From NCBI GenBank assembly GCA_947359465.1, contig OX375877.1, forward strand, positions 72,180,698 to 72,244,697: 64,000 nt of DNA, read 5' to 3'. This stretch comes from Metellina segmentata. Its lineage: Eukaryota; Arthropoda; Arachnida; Araneae; Tetragnathidae. A program made the translations under genes and the position numbers. Shown here piece after piece: positions 32,740-45,239 of the stretch. Positions within the stretch are counted from its first letter, which is position 1; the number at the start of each line of letters is the position of its first letter. Below the pieces are notes generated by a model. It was not told the origin of the DNA. It was given only the letters and a program-made list of their open reading frames with translations, and did no database searches.

Positions 32740-33011
32740 GGATTCAGGAAGTGTGAACATTGAACATAAAAAAATTATTTCTTATGTAAGAAGCTCTCCT
32801 AAATATTCTTATTTTCTATTATATTCATATTGGTCTGGTTACTGTTGGTGTGAAACAGTCCGTAGGGTGCACCAAAAGAATTTTTTTTGTCCAAGAATGT
32901 ATGTCCGAAACTTTTGCATGTATGTGCTAGAGGGCGTTAGGTGCATTGGCTAACCGTTCCTTCTCTTTTTTTTAACTTTAAGCATCTACAATAAAGTTTA
33001 ATAAATCATTC

Positions 33012-33290
33012 GTGGTGGAACAAAACACGAGTTCCGATTTGATCGACATGCATCTAACGTATGGGGCTGCTAATAGAAACGGAAGAGCTGCTGAAATATT
33101 GTGTCGTGAATGCTTCCCCAAACGGCGAATACCGATTTGTGAAACAATTGGAGTATTAACCGAAAGCTGTGTGCAACCGGAATATGATTTATGTCAGCAG
33201 GCGTGATGCGGGTTGGTCGAGAAGTTTGAGCATTCCAGAAATATAAGAAAGCATTCTACGCGAGGTTGAGAAAGATCCAGGCGAAAAAAA
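33012..33290 (+). pseudogene. N-terminal remnant of a DD41D-type transposase
   Basis: The frame reads SDLIDMHLTYGAANRNGRAA then EILCRECFPKRRIPICETIG, corresponding to the start of the 2089-3141 protein (ADMHYMYGRANGNGRAALRM). After a stop and frame change come GWSRSLSIPEI and ESILREVEKDPG, matching its 'leucine-rich helix before the second HTH' region. The copy ends near 33290. It is a diverged relative, not a recent copy. Confidence 0.7.
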
Positions 33291-33299
33291 TTTATTCAT

Positions 33300-34370
33300 T
33301 ATACATTTCTGAATTTATACACAATTTTCATAACAAATCATACTAATACTTAAGTAGTGTGTAAATGCGACAGACCTTTCTAAATAACCAGAAACCTAAG
33401 GCTAACAGTACATATATCTGTTTCCTCTTTTACATGTCGATTTGAATTTAAAGATATCGCTTCAAATTGCTGAAAAGGGCTTTAAGATAGTAAATACAGT
33501 AGGAAAAATCCCTGCTGTGTTGCTTTTTTAATTCAAATTGCCATCATGCGAGCGCAATGTCAAAATGTTCGTGAAACAAGCAGTCAAAATGTTTTTTTCC
33601 ACTAGGAAATCATAATAAACATATAAAACACTTGATAGCAATTGAGGTCTAGACTGACGATTCTATTTTGACAGAGTTAATTAAGATAATGTCTATCCAA
33701 CAATTAAAAAAAGTCACTCAACTTTCAGTATTAGAGCTTGTGAAAAGAGGAGTACACTTAATTTTCTAAAGTAAGATGCAATATTTCGCGCGGTGTAATT
33801 CTGACATAAGCATGGGGGTAGGTCAATGCACCAAAGTACTGAAAGTCTGACCCAGGGAGAAGCCACACCCAGCAACTCCAAAGGCAAACGATCCGCATTC
33901 TTTCAACGCTCCCTCCCTCCGACCACTCTTTAAACTGGAATTAAACAAAGAATCTGTTAAAACAAGGATACATCTTCTACGAGTAATCTTCACTCGTAGA
34001 CAGACAATTGATACTGCACATCCGATGTTTCTCAACCTTTTACCATAAAGTACTTCACATTTCTAATATCTTATCACACACCAAAAATTATAAGAGGAAT
34101 CAAGAGGAAGTAGTTTTATAAATCTTGAAAAATATTGTAAACAACAATTATATATACAGGCTTAAGTAAAATTTAAAATTTTTTTTAATTTGTCTGAAGC
34201 TTTGCAAAATTAAGAAGGATAGGCAGTAAATTAAAGCCAGAGATTATAATTACTATACAATAAATTACTGACATACGTACCACTGCTACAAACATGTCGA
34301 AAAATACGTAAATATACGCATTTATTTGCATGTCTAATGTAAACTATAAAAACAGTGGAGACTTACAACA
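33300..34370. other. AT-rich DNA, no gene seen
   Basis: Nothing recognisable. Confidence 0.35.
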
Positions 34371-34373
34371 AAT

Positions 34374-34623
34374 CTGTGCTCAGATAGCAAAATGTTATTA
34401 GTCACTTTTCCCAAAAAAATTGAATAAGTTGCATCCTGGAGTTTGGTTTGTTAATGTTTAGAAGGTGACAAAATGTCGTAAGTCTTTCTCTTTCAGTTTA
34501 TGTGAAAACAAAAGTGGAAAAGTGGAAATACCACAGAACCACATGTTGAATCTTGAATCTTAAAATTGCTGTCACGAAAAATTAAAAAAAAATGACATAT
34601 AACATTTTGCTACCTGAGCACAG
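34374..34623 (+). mobile_element. MITE of the 27.7-kb family, copy 2
   Basis: TIRs ctgtgctcagatagcaaaat (left) and, reverse complemented, ctgtgctcaggtagcaaaat (right), with AAT on both flanks (34371-34373 and 34624-34626). Its interior is the reverse complement of copy 1 at 27753-28015. Confidence 0.78.
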
Positions 34624-34629
34624 AATTTA

Positions 34630-35400
34630 TGAAATTAGACAATTATTTTCTCTGACATACAACCCAAGTGTCCAAAAATAAAAAGGTTTAGAAGTTTATT
34701 TTCTGAATGTTCAGCTGTGAAAAAATCGCTGTATATACATTTTGTGTAACTCAAACTTGTAATTTCATCTGACTCTTGCAATTTCAGTTTCCAATGGTAA
34801 TTTCAGGATAACGATCGGTCTATAGTAATCAATTTTTTCCCCAATGCCACAGTTTATGGATCGTATGACCCTTCAAGCACTAATTAGTGGGAAAGTTGTA
34901 GTCTGCGTTACCTTTAGGTACCATGGGAAATGTTGCTACATCGCACCCACTGTGAAGTGGTAGGCGACATATCTTTCTGGAGGACTGGGAAACCTTGCCG
35001 GTATTAACGTATCGTTTAGAAGAAATCAGGGAACTTCTAACAGCCATACCGATTTTGGCCCATGCGAGATTACAACTCGTATATAAAAGCTTCTGCAAAC
35101 TGATTTCAGGAGGCAGTTAGAAATAAAAAAATGTAAGCAGACTTGAAAATAGTTTTTAGACGTTAGAAAAGTCCAAATTATCTGGAAAAAGAAATTGAAT
35201 TTAAGAAAATAATTGCGGTAACGTATAACTGAGTTATGTATTTCTTACTACAGACACATGCAATTTATTGGAAGAAATTATCATCAGGAAAGGTACAGGG
35301 AAAACTGCTTTGTTTTCCCATGCAAAAAACATACGTTCATGAAAGTATCCAAATCAAGTGTAAATGTAATATACATAATTTATTTTAAAAGATTCTTAAG
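34630..35400. other. No gene seen
   Basis: A slightly GC-richer patch at 34860-35100 has no recognisable product. Confidence 0.3.
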
Positions 35401-35409
35401 TTATATGTA

Positions 35410-35545
35410 AGAGCTATAACGAGTAATTTCGTATTACAGGTTGCATTACATTACACGAGTTATTTCGTATTACATCTTATTATACGAGTTATATCTCGTA
35501 TAACAAGTTGTATAACGAGTTGTTACGTATACTAAAAAATCAAAA
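35410..35545. repeat. Cluster of 'acgagttatttcgtattac' units
   Basis: Variants of ataacgagTtatttcgtattac occur about five times, including the near-palindrome tatacgagttatatctcgta. Distantly recalls the GACGAGATATCTCGTC core of the composite repeat. Confidence 0.6.
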
Positions 35546-35549
35546 AATA

Positions 35550-38540
35550 TAACATAAATATACGAAATAATTCGTCAGGCATGTACACTTGCCGAAACAT
35601 GAAGTTGCCGGTCCAATTTGTCATCAAGTAGCAAAATATAAACGTAGAGAGCGACAAACTAAATCAACCTTGACACTTCTATGAAAATAAGTTTTTTTTC
35701 AACTTCTAATTAGTCTAATAAAAAAAAACTTCGTCTTTCGAAGGAGAATATTTTCTGAGGTACCAGATATTTGAAATTCTATCATTTGTCGTCAAAGTGT
35801 GTGGGGTATTTCAAAAATGAGAAGATGCAATAGCACTTTGAGTAAGTTCGCAATTTATTTTACGCTTAACCTCTAAGGAGCATTTATTACTAAAAAAAGA
35901 ACCCCATCAACGCTTCAGGTAAATTGGTTGATTTCATTTATAAATCTGAAAAATTACACATTCAAACATGACATATCTTTCATTTGACTAATTAGAAGAA
36001 AAATATTTACCTAATTGGGGAAAGTTTCTTGACGAACGACATAAAAAAAATTCCGTAATTGGAATGATTATATCTCAATACTGGTGATTTTAAACCACAC
36101 AACTGACATATTTGAATAGTTATCTAAATGAACACTGTAGCAGTAAAAACAAGTGTAATGTTTTACCAAAGAACTTTCTATAATCAAATTTATTTCCTGA
36201 TGCCTAAGTTTTAAAAATTAACAACTTCATAAATCCGTAAAATTTCTTTTTAAGTCACAGTTGACTTCATTTTAAAGAGATTTGTATCTTATTATTAATT
36301 AATTATTTGAAAAAATCATACATTGTTTTGAACTATTTTCACTAGGGAGCTCCGAAGTTGAATATAATGAAATTGGTTCCAGTTTTACTAAACATTTGGT
36401 GCAAACAGTTTTACTCATTCTTTAAACAATCTAAAAGTGCAACACGAAACGCAAAAAAGATCTTTTGGTATTGATTTTCACGTTTTTGAGTAATAATTGT
36501 ACTTTTTACGGAAATTGTCCTAAAACTTTTGTGTGCCTGATATCATGAGTTACGCTACATTCTAAATATTTTTCACAAAACTTTTAATAATTATTCAATT
36601 ATTTCGATACTTGAATAAAATAGAAAGACAGTGCTTTTATACGTTAATTTTTTGTATCGTAATTTATACAAACCTCACAAAATTCGTGAAAATATTAAGC
36701 AACGTGGAGGTGAATGAATACTTTTGTGACCCGGCTGTATATTAGTTTACTAATATATTGCATCATGCAAACTTTAATCTTCTACGAACCTTGATAACTT
36801 TAATTTCAGAATACTTAAAAGTTTAATGTAGGCACAAAGGTTTTTCAAAATCATCTTACCTAAATTTTTCAAACTACTTCGGAATGCAAATTACCATACA
36901 ATCGCTTATAAAATTTAGAAAATCTAATTTATTTAATTCGTTTCAACTAAGATATTTAAATAAAAGAAATTATTTAATACTACTTTCTACTGTTCAATCG
37001 GCTGCAGCTTACAGTTGCAATCGTATTCTTGTTCTGTACAAAATCATTTACATGTGGATAACAGATGCCACAATCTTTAATCTTTTACGACATTATTTTT
37101 AATTAAAATCGTTTGATACAGAACCATTTTTGAGATTCTGAAGAAAAAGCGAAGAAATATTCTTGACGATACGATGTTTTATAGAATTTTATTTGTCAAT
37201 TTTTAATTTGTATAAGTACCATATATTGAAGAATTTAAAACAATATTTTAAGTCAAACGAAAACACCAGATAAAGAATGAATATTGAAAAAAAAGCATAG
37301 CATCTTGGTCGTCAAAAAAACTAGTTTATAATTTACTTTTAGTAATCATCGTATTTTTTATTGCTCTGAAAACAAAAATCATCTGTGAGATTATAGTTTC
37401 TTTGGACCCTAATTACAGGAATAAAAGCTGAACATATTTATTGATGTTTAAAAGGATTAAGACAAATATAGCTCCGAATACCATAACTTTTTGTTACGAT
37501 GTTATGGGTTATGATTTTGTTCTCTAACATTTTAGGCAGTGTACTTGGGTTCTATCGAAGCTTTAGAAGGATTTGGAGATTCCAATTTAAAAGGAACTGG
37601 ATCTAATAACTTTTCAAACTGAAATCGCTTGATATTTATTAAATTAGATTGCAACCCCTTAAATTAAGTGACATCATGCAAACTGTATTCATACGCGTAG
37701 GCGCTACTTATGTGACGTTGGTTTAATTAATTATGCGTTTCATTTTATGAGGAGTTTTGTTTGCCTTTTAACATACGCTCGCTCTATGCTAGAACGTTAC
37801 AGTATTTATTTTTAAATATGCTGCAAATTTTTATATTTAGTTGTTTTCCGATTAATATATTTTTCTAATTTATAAACACCAAATAGAATTTGTAACCAAT
37901 TTCCGGGCAGGTTGCAAATATGGCTGAAAAAGTATTTGTAATGTTCAATGATCCACGCAAATAATTTCGTTTCGTTTAGTTGTTTATAAGTACTGCATAT
38001 TTGGCCAAACAAATAAATACTCTTAGTCATTTATACACTGCATAGACTATGTGGTTAAATAAGATAAAAAAATGTAGTAATAAATGCTCATATTCATCTA
38101 ATCTATAATTAATTTGTTTCATTATATTTATAATACCTAACCAGCTTAATCTACCATGAGCTACATCATCCACGGAAAAAATTTGCAAAGAAAATCGAAA
38201 GATGCAGATGTCGTAACTTTTCAGTTAGCGGTTTACCAAGCGAAAAGAATAAATATCTAACCAAAATGGTTGATTTTAAGCAGCACAATATATTTTGACA
38301 TTTTGAACAGAAGCATGGCAGGATAAACGAAACACCTATAACATTTTATTATTCGACTACTTGAAAAGATAAAGTCCTAAAATAACAGTTAGAAACCATC
38401 ACGCCGCGATTGCCCTGAGATTTCAAAATGGCTCATGATGGATTTCGAAACAGAAATGTAGACTAAGGATTTAAACCCAGCATTACTCTCTATTTAGGAA
38501 GAAAATTTCACACCTATATATACCTCGCCGATTCTCCTGT
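35550..38540. other. Long AT-rich stretch, no gene seen
   Basis: About 3 kb of low-complexity-leaning AT-rich DNA. Short ORFs exist only by composition. I see no element ends. Confidence 0.4.
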
Positions 38541-38549
38541 AAACCCATC

Positions 38550-38970
38550 CTAAACACTGCCGATGGTCCAAAACATGGAATGTACCGGACAGTCCAGGAA
38601 AAATGGTCGTTCTTCCACCTAAGCCCTATGCATCTGAGCGACAGGCTTTTCTAATATTGATGGAAGAGCGGGATTTTATAGCGGCCATTAGGAGCACGGC
38701 GGTAAAAGTTAACGGTCGCAGCGAGATGACGGCACATTGCTTGCAGACTTCCTTATTACGAAGTGAGGAGATTAGGGTGGACGAGGCTAATAATCGCCTT
38801 ATCGATGATCGGCGATAAAAAAAAAGACTACGTTGCTGTCTCTGATGGAAGAGAGAATGGCAACATTTTATCTGGCGACGCTTTGAGGGAGTGTGAAAAA
38901 TTAGCCCAACCTACATCTCAACCCCCCCTCCCCCACGCGTGTTGTGTTAAATGACAGCCATAACAGCATT
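38550..38970. other. GC-richer single-copy island
   Basis: Contains a 71-residue frame (38603-38818, plus strand) without recognised domain. No TIR, poly(A) or target duplication is visible. Confidence 0.3.
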
Positions 38971-39439
38971 GTCCGTTTCTCCGTTTACAGATGGAACAAG
39001 TTTCTACCACCCCAGATGATGAATAATTTATAAGCCCCAAATCTAGACGCCAGAGGCAGGAAATTATTAGACTGGAAGCTGATTCGTCTTCCATTGGTCC
39101 TGGAATTTAAGGAGAACGGACGGATGCTTGCGTTACTTCTCAAAGCGAAAAGAAGTATAAACACGCAACTGTTCCAGTGTTTCCAGAATTTTTTTTTTTT
39201 TTTAAGTTTTCAACAAGATATCTGAGCTATTCTGTGGAAATATCACTAGGCGGTCATGTTTTGATAAGCCGTTTGGGGGATATTAATGAGAAAACATACA
39301 GAAAATGAGGGGGTATAATGAGATAATTGGAGTACTAATGAGAAAACAAACGTGAGGTACGACATTAACCCTCAGAGGGGTTCAAACGCATAATTCCACC
39401 TTACGACCTGCAGTCTTCCCAGCATGACTTCTAACCAAT

Positions 39440-39990
39440 TTTGATTTTCTGGAGGAATAGAATTTTTACAAAGGATTCTGTTCTAAGGAAATGAGCAGAA
39501 GAATCCTTCCAAAAGATTTTATTTTAAGGAAATGAGCAATAGAATCTCTCCAAAGGATTTTATTCTCAGAAAATGAGCCAAGATAATTGTTCCATAATAT
39601 TCTAATTCAAGAAAAGAACGAATCTCTCTCTTTTTTTCTAAAGGTTAGAGGAATCCTTAGATTCTTTAGAATGATATAATTTTTTTAGTCATTTTAAGTG
39701 TTATAGGGTAAAAGCAACACTACTGGGAAATCTCGTGACTCTCAGTTAACACTCCTGGTGGCTTATCTTCACGTCTAAAGCTATCATGTAGTAGCAGGCC
39801 TATGGTTTAAAAACCTGTTCCAAACTGTGACCAGTTTTGAGAAAGGGACAATATGCTTTCGGGACTCAGATTTTCATTTCCCATGGAGTAATTGGGCAGT
39901 TTTGTCTCGACGAGTTATCTCGTCATTAGCAAAATTGACCAGTTCTTGAACGAGATATCTAGTGGAAACCACTTGGATGTTTAAGCATTG
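39440..39990 (-). repeat. Composite palindrome repeat, copy d (with minisatellite)
   Basis: Minisatellite of 'aaaggattctattct.aggaa' units at 39450-39650, then 'gttatagggtaaaagcaaca' and 'aaatctcgtgactct', then the palindromic part 'gacgagttatctcgtcatta', 'agcaaaattgaccagttctt', 'aacgagatatctagt'. It is copy b read in the other direction for the minisatellite/'gggtaaaagca' half. Confidence 0.65.
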
Positions 39991-39994
39991 CCAA

Positions 39995-40500
39995 ATGAAA
40001 CAGAAGTATATCTATCTCAAATTGTCTGTTTTAGTTTCACTTGACGGTATCATAGGAATCCAATACCCCATTCAAATTAAACCGACGAAACACTTCTTTC
40101 CATACTAAATGCATGTACTTAATTTGAAATCTCTCATTATATTACCCATTTCTACATGCTCATACTTTTACCTTCTCTGGGAATGGTAATCAAGAAGTGA
40201 CCGATTTGACGTGCTTTGGTCATCTAGAATCAAGATTGTCTTTGCTTTCGAATCCCGGTGATGTCATAAATGTTCGAACCAGTAGCGTAACTAAAATTGA
40301 TAATTGGGAATGCCGCCTCTCACGGCCACCCCTTGTCCGGCCTTAAGCCCATATTGCTAGGCTGGATGGTCTGGGTCATAAAAGATGAGGATGCTGAGAC
40401 TGGATCGAAAGCAAAAATGTCCTATGCATAGCTCATAAGTCAACTAGATTCGACGTGTTTTTTCCCCCACAAAGACAATACAATAGAAATAATTTTTAGC
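39995..40500. other. No gene recognised
   Basis: Contains some repeat-like phrases near 40265-40400, but no family could be named. Confidence 0.3.
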
Positions 40501-40504
40501 CTGA

Positions 40505-40718
40505 AGTTAAGGAGCCCAAAAAGCGCGATTGCGAAGGAGAGAATGGTAGACCACGTGCACAAGGACCCATTGCGCACAGTATCTCAGCTGGATGCTAGAC
40601 TTGGTATAGGAGTAAGAGAGAAGAGTCAGTGACGAAGCCATTGCGCAAGACAAATCCCTTTAACCAACCACAGTAAGAAACCATTTGAGGTTGAAGGGTT
40701 GGTGCACCAGTACTCCCT

Positions 40719-40719
<1 letters not shown>
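40505..40719 (+). pseudogene. Tc1/mariner-like transposase HTH remnant
   Basis: One frame reads KERMVDHVHKDPLRTVSQLD then ARLGIG; a second, after a frame change, reads TVRNHLRLKGWCTSTP. Together they resemble the helix-turn-helix segments of Tc-type transposases (VDHVxxDPxxT then TVRNHLRxxG). The match stops where a poly(T) run begins at 40720. Confidence 0.5.

Positions 40720-40752
<33 letters not shown>
40720..40752. repeat. Poly(T) run of 33
   Basis: Pure T tract directly after the transposase remnant. It may mark the 3' end of a minus-strand retroposed sequence to its right, which I cannot identify. Confidence 0.9.
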
Positions 40753-40754
<2 letters not shown>

Positions 40755-40759
40755 GGTGA

Positions 40760-41830
40760 AAATCAAGGATATTAAAATCGAAAATGATGTCCCACTCAGA
40801 TTTACGCTAACAAATCATAGTTTTTGCTCGTTGCTTTAATTTTTTGTCCGTTTAATTTTAATGTTTTTATGTTAGAAGATACCGGGATTTTGGGCTTTCA
40901 TTCACGTTACACCATAGGTACAAAGTGATTCAGAATCTATTTTGTAGTAGATCTTAGTCTAATTAGCTTTCGTATAAGAAAAATATATCCGTAGCGTCAA
41001 ACCAAATCTCCATTTGTAATCGAATCTTGACAATTTAAACACATTGTTCTTTTAGACTGTTAAGATTCTACAATACTAAGTGTACAATACAATATTACAT
41101 TACTCCTTCTCCTGCTAGCATTCAGTTGCCAACCTCCATAGTTATCTGCGCGAGCGAATTAATAGCATTATAACATTTGACAAATATGTTGTTGAATATG
41201 AAGTATCAATTTTTCTCAAATAAAATTTAATAAGTGAAAAAAGGAGCTTATTAATCGCCCATATAAGATTTAAAGATACAAATAGACAGAAAACATTATA
41301 CCCTATCGCAGGAGAAACGCCAGAAATATCATAGACTTCCTAATGAAATAGACGAAACATGTGCGTCCAGTTTCATGACATTTCTCCTGATCGCTCGGTT
41401 CGAACATATGTCTGGTATTGGAAGAAAGCACGAATCCTGATGTAGGACTAATTAATGACCAGTTGATAATGGCGATTGGAAAACGCTATTTTGTGCTTCG
41501 ATAGCCAATCGGCGCAAGTCGATTCCCAAAACCACGTGACCAACACACCATTCATCCCACACGCTCCATATATGTCATTAGAAAAAAATGATTCTGCGCG
41601 ACACTTTAATCTTTAATATATTTCAGATGTGTTAAAATTTTGAGCTGCCTCCTGCGTCTCAAACGGGCGTGGACCCACAATTCGATTCACGACAGTGAAA
41701 TAGTCTTTTTAATAAAATCATCAGGTTAAATTTAGTCATATCTTGCTTTTAAGCATGATACATACATGGCACAAAAATTTAGATTTTGAAAACATATTCT
41801 GTTTCCCAAACAAATCCAAAATTTCAGACA
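40760..41830. other. AT-rich DNA, no gene seen
   Basis: No recognisable domain or element end. Confidence 0.35.
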
Positions 41831-42183
41831 ACGTTTTTGTAAATCGTGACCACATGGGCTCGGAAATTAAAATTCTGGAGAATTCGGACGAAGTGGGATT
41901 TTTGGAAGAGGTGCCGAAGGAGTTGTGTCTCTCGGAGAGGAGGAACCAGCGGCGGACGGATGCAGTCCATCATGTCAATGCAGTCAGCCACGTGAGAAAC
42001 GCACCGCTGCCGGATTACCACGCCTCACACTTGCTTGCCCTGCTGCTCTTTGCATCCACAACGCGGCGGCTTTCAAACTCCGGTCGAAGTCACGAAAAAG
42101 GATCGACTCCGGTTCGAATAATTCAACGAGAAATGTGTTCAATTTCACTAGAAAATAGGTCGGCACCTGAAAGTGCTACATAA
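41743..42183 (+). other. GC-richer island with a 146-residue open frame
   Basis: The frame is open from 41743 to 42183, but its translation (for example DEVGFLEEVPKELCLSERRN) matches no family I know. The opposite strand and another frame are also open, as expected from composition. It ends just before a hAT-like terminus at 42201. Host exon or regulatory island cannot be distinguished. Confidence 0.25.
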
Positions 42184-42200
42184 GGGAAATTACTAGTCAA

Positions 42201-44236
42201 GTACAGTGGTTCTCAACCTTCGTGATACCGCGGTCCGGTAATTTTTCTTTATTCGACGAGGACACTGTCCCTGCCATTTTACTCGTAAATACTTTTCTAA
42301 TTTTTTGAAGCTCATACATTTCTGTTTTGTCTTCAATTTCAAGAAGAAATTTTTCTTTATCCCCCTTGTTGATTGGTCTCTGACATTTACTACACTGATA
42401 TTATATCATTAGGAGTTCTGAACCTGAGCTTTTCTACGCACTTAAAAATATTATTCTGCTTAGAATAAATGTGTCATCTAAAAATATTTGTTCAGAGATA
42501 TATATAAATACATAAAAATGACAAATTCCATAACCTCTCTACATAATTGATGCCAAGGGATAGAATCAATCCAAGGACCGGCTTGATGAGAAACATAAAT
42601 CTACAACCTAATCTCCCAAACTTTTTTGACCACGACCCTTTTATCAAAGACAATTTTTTTCGGTGCCACCTCTGGAAAAATCTGTCTCAACTAATAATAA
42701 ATAAGTACAGCTGTGTCTACGATTTTTTTTAATTTCACCAAAGTATTTTTGTAGGTGTGTTTGATATAGAACTTTTTTGAAAGTTAATCTTGAATAAAAT
42801 AACTTAGAAATTATAAAACTATTAAAAGGAAAAAAGAGAAAATAAATTGCACATAAACTCACTATTACAGCAAAGAAAGATGGTCCTGATGTTGTGCTAT
42901 TAATTTCTTTACATTAGGTTTTATTTATGTCACACACAGCAACATACATATCCAGTCAACTATTTACAGTCGGTTTATCGTTTTAGCTAACAGAATAAAC
43001 GACAATACATCAGTGTAATCACTGCGTTTCAAAAGAGGTAAGTATTTACTTAAAGCGATTTTTGGAATCCTCTTTTTGCCCACTCTTGCTCCTCAAACGC
43101 CCCGTTTTTTCCACTGGGTTCAGAACTGCCCCCCCCCACCCATAGGGGCAGAGATGCCCATTTAAGAAACTATGATTTACATTCATCTAAATGACCTTTG
43201 AAATTGTGATCTAAAATGGACTTTTATGAATACTTTCACTCCGACATTCCTTTTACAGTATAAATATTTCGATTAAAAAAAAATAAACAAAAATCGATAT
43301 ACTAAATACGTTTGATAGGTCTACTACAAAAACTTGTTTTTCTCCTATTGAGTTTGTTTGACGTTCTTCTGATTTCGTACTGTCCCTGCGCATTAGATTT
43401 TCTTGATTTCATTAAAATATTTATTTTGTATAATCCTTGCAATCTGTTGTATGTATCTACATGCAAATGACAAATTTATCGAGCTTTCTAGTTTGGAAAT
43501 TTTTCTATTGCAATTTATATTATTATATTTGAGTATGCTTTTAGCAAACCTTTAGGTGTTTAGTGGTTTTGTAAACTTTATAATTGAGCGATAAACTTGT
43601 TAAATCGGGAGTTAATATGATTTATATGTAGATAAATTATAATGTGAATTTTAAAACAATAACAATATGAATGGAAAATAATGAGCATGGGAATCATCAA
43701 TTTTAGCTAATTTATCAAAACTTTGATCACGTAATGTATAATAGCTACCGCAAAACTTTATAATTTTGAACCCATCTGTATACATAATCATTTTAGTGGG
43801 AAACAAACAGTGAGTGCAAATTTTATAACAATCGGATCATAAATTCAAAATTTTGTTTTGAAAGACCCTAAAGGATCATCTCTCCCCAAACCATTCTTAA
43901 TTCAATCCTAATTCTTTAAATAAAAAAATATGTTTGAAATTAGATGTTAGTCATAAGTAAAAATAAACAAAGAAGCAGCTTCGTAATGGTGGAGAAAGTG
44001 TTTTGTTTTCAGTCTCGTGAAGGACTGATACCAAAGTAGGTAATGTGTCAAAATTATCGGTTTTGAATCTACATACAAAGCTCTAACTTTGTGAGATATA
44101 AATGTAAAAACAATAGACCCAGAGAAGTATAGTTCCATTTTTACCTTTCAGTAATATGACTCGTAAATGTTCCGTTTCTCGATTGATGATTCAGTTTCTA
44201 AAATTAAAAATTACATGAAAAGTTTTTAGGAACCTC
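42201..44236. mobile_element. Region with hAT-like termini, degraded
   Basis: cagtggttctcaaccttcgt at 42201 and, reverse complemented, cagaggttcctaaaaacttt ending near 44236 look like hAT ends. The flanking 8-mers do not match well. Another hAT-like phrase lies at 42618 (cccaaacttttttgaccacg) and a third near 43145 (gcccatttaagaaact). Probably several decayed, possibly nested, non-autonomous hATs rather than one element. Confidence 0.35.
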
Positions 44237-44578
44237 TGGTTTAGAGGGTTAGGTTAGGTAGTTAAATTTACGTAGTTCTGGAGCAATACAACAGTCTAGT
44301 GTGGCTATAACAGGGTATTTTGATTTTAAAAGTAAACAGCGAGTAAAAACATCACTTAAAAGAAAATGCTAAGGCAAACTTGCTAAAACAAATAAATTTT
44401 AGAGATAAAAACCTTTTAAATATTAAATAAATTTAAGCTATGTTGTACATTCATAAATGGCATCATATTTTCAACAATGCTTGTTGGTATATTATATTTA
44501 GAGATAAAAACGCCTAAAGCATTTACATTTCTTGACCAGCGCACCAATTATATCCGATTACCGAGAACATTGCCTTTA

Positions 44579-45238
44579 TCTATATATATAATTCTCTTAC
44601 GTGGCTCACGAAAAAGACGTTATTTGTAATCGCGTTTTGGCAACACTGTACGATTGTTTGTTTATCGCGAAGTCTCGCGCATCGATTGAATTTATAGTGT
44701 TATCGGATGAAATTTTATTGGGAAAAAAAAAAAAAAAAAAAAAAAAGGAAATGTTAATGAGCTGTTGCAGTTAGTGTATAATAGAAATCAAAGAAAGCGG
44801 AGGATCTTTTCAGGGCCATTTAAAAAACGGTCCTTTTCAGGGCCAACAATTATAGTTCAACAAGACGCTTGCACTACAACTTTCGGCAACAAACTCAATG
44901 AAAAAGTGTGGGTCGTTTGAGTGCTGGGAAAATGTACACACAAACAACAGTTTCAATTTCCAAAGCAACGCTCACATTTCGAGTCAAAATTTGCACAAAG
45001 TTTTCATTTGAATTCTGATTTTAGAGTTACTGTATATATTTTTTCTGTAATACAGCAAATTTAGATTTGAAAAACATTTTTTTGGTTACATATTTTGTAA
45101 ACAATCCCTTCTGCTAGGACACATGTCTTCATTGAGGCAAGCGAAGCGAGCATAGGTTCGCGCAGCGAACCAATGAGGATTGCGAAGCAATCCTCCGGGG
45201 GTTGGCGAGCGTTAGCGAGCAGGGGGCAGGCCCCCTAG
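44579..45238 (+). mobile_element. Non-autonomous Helitron, copy 1
   Basis: The 5' end TCtatatatataattctctt begins after A (44578). The 3' end is a GC hairpin (ggggg / ccccc at 45222-45235) followed by CTAG at 45235-45238 and T. A-to-T insertion, 5' TC, and 3' hairpin plus CTAG are Helitron hallmarks. No Rep/helicase coding is present in its 660 bp. Two 17-nt mini-hairpins (45155-45171 and 45177-45193) precede the 3' end. A poly(A) tract lies at 44727-44748. Confidence 0.85.
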
Positions 45239-45239
45239 T

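Noticed and set aside
41743..42183. 146-residue frame as a host gene
   Set aside because: No recognisable domain, and three overlapping frames are open over the same island.
42201..44236. Single intact 2-kb hAT element
   Set aside because: The flanking 8-mers do not match and other hAT-like ends occur inside, so only a degraded region is reported.
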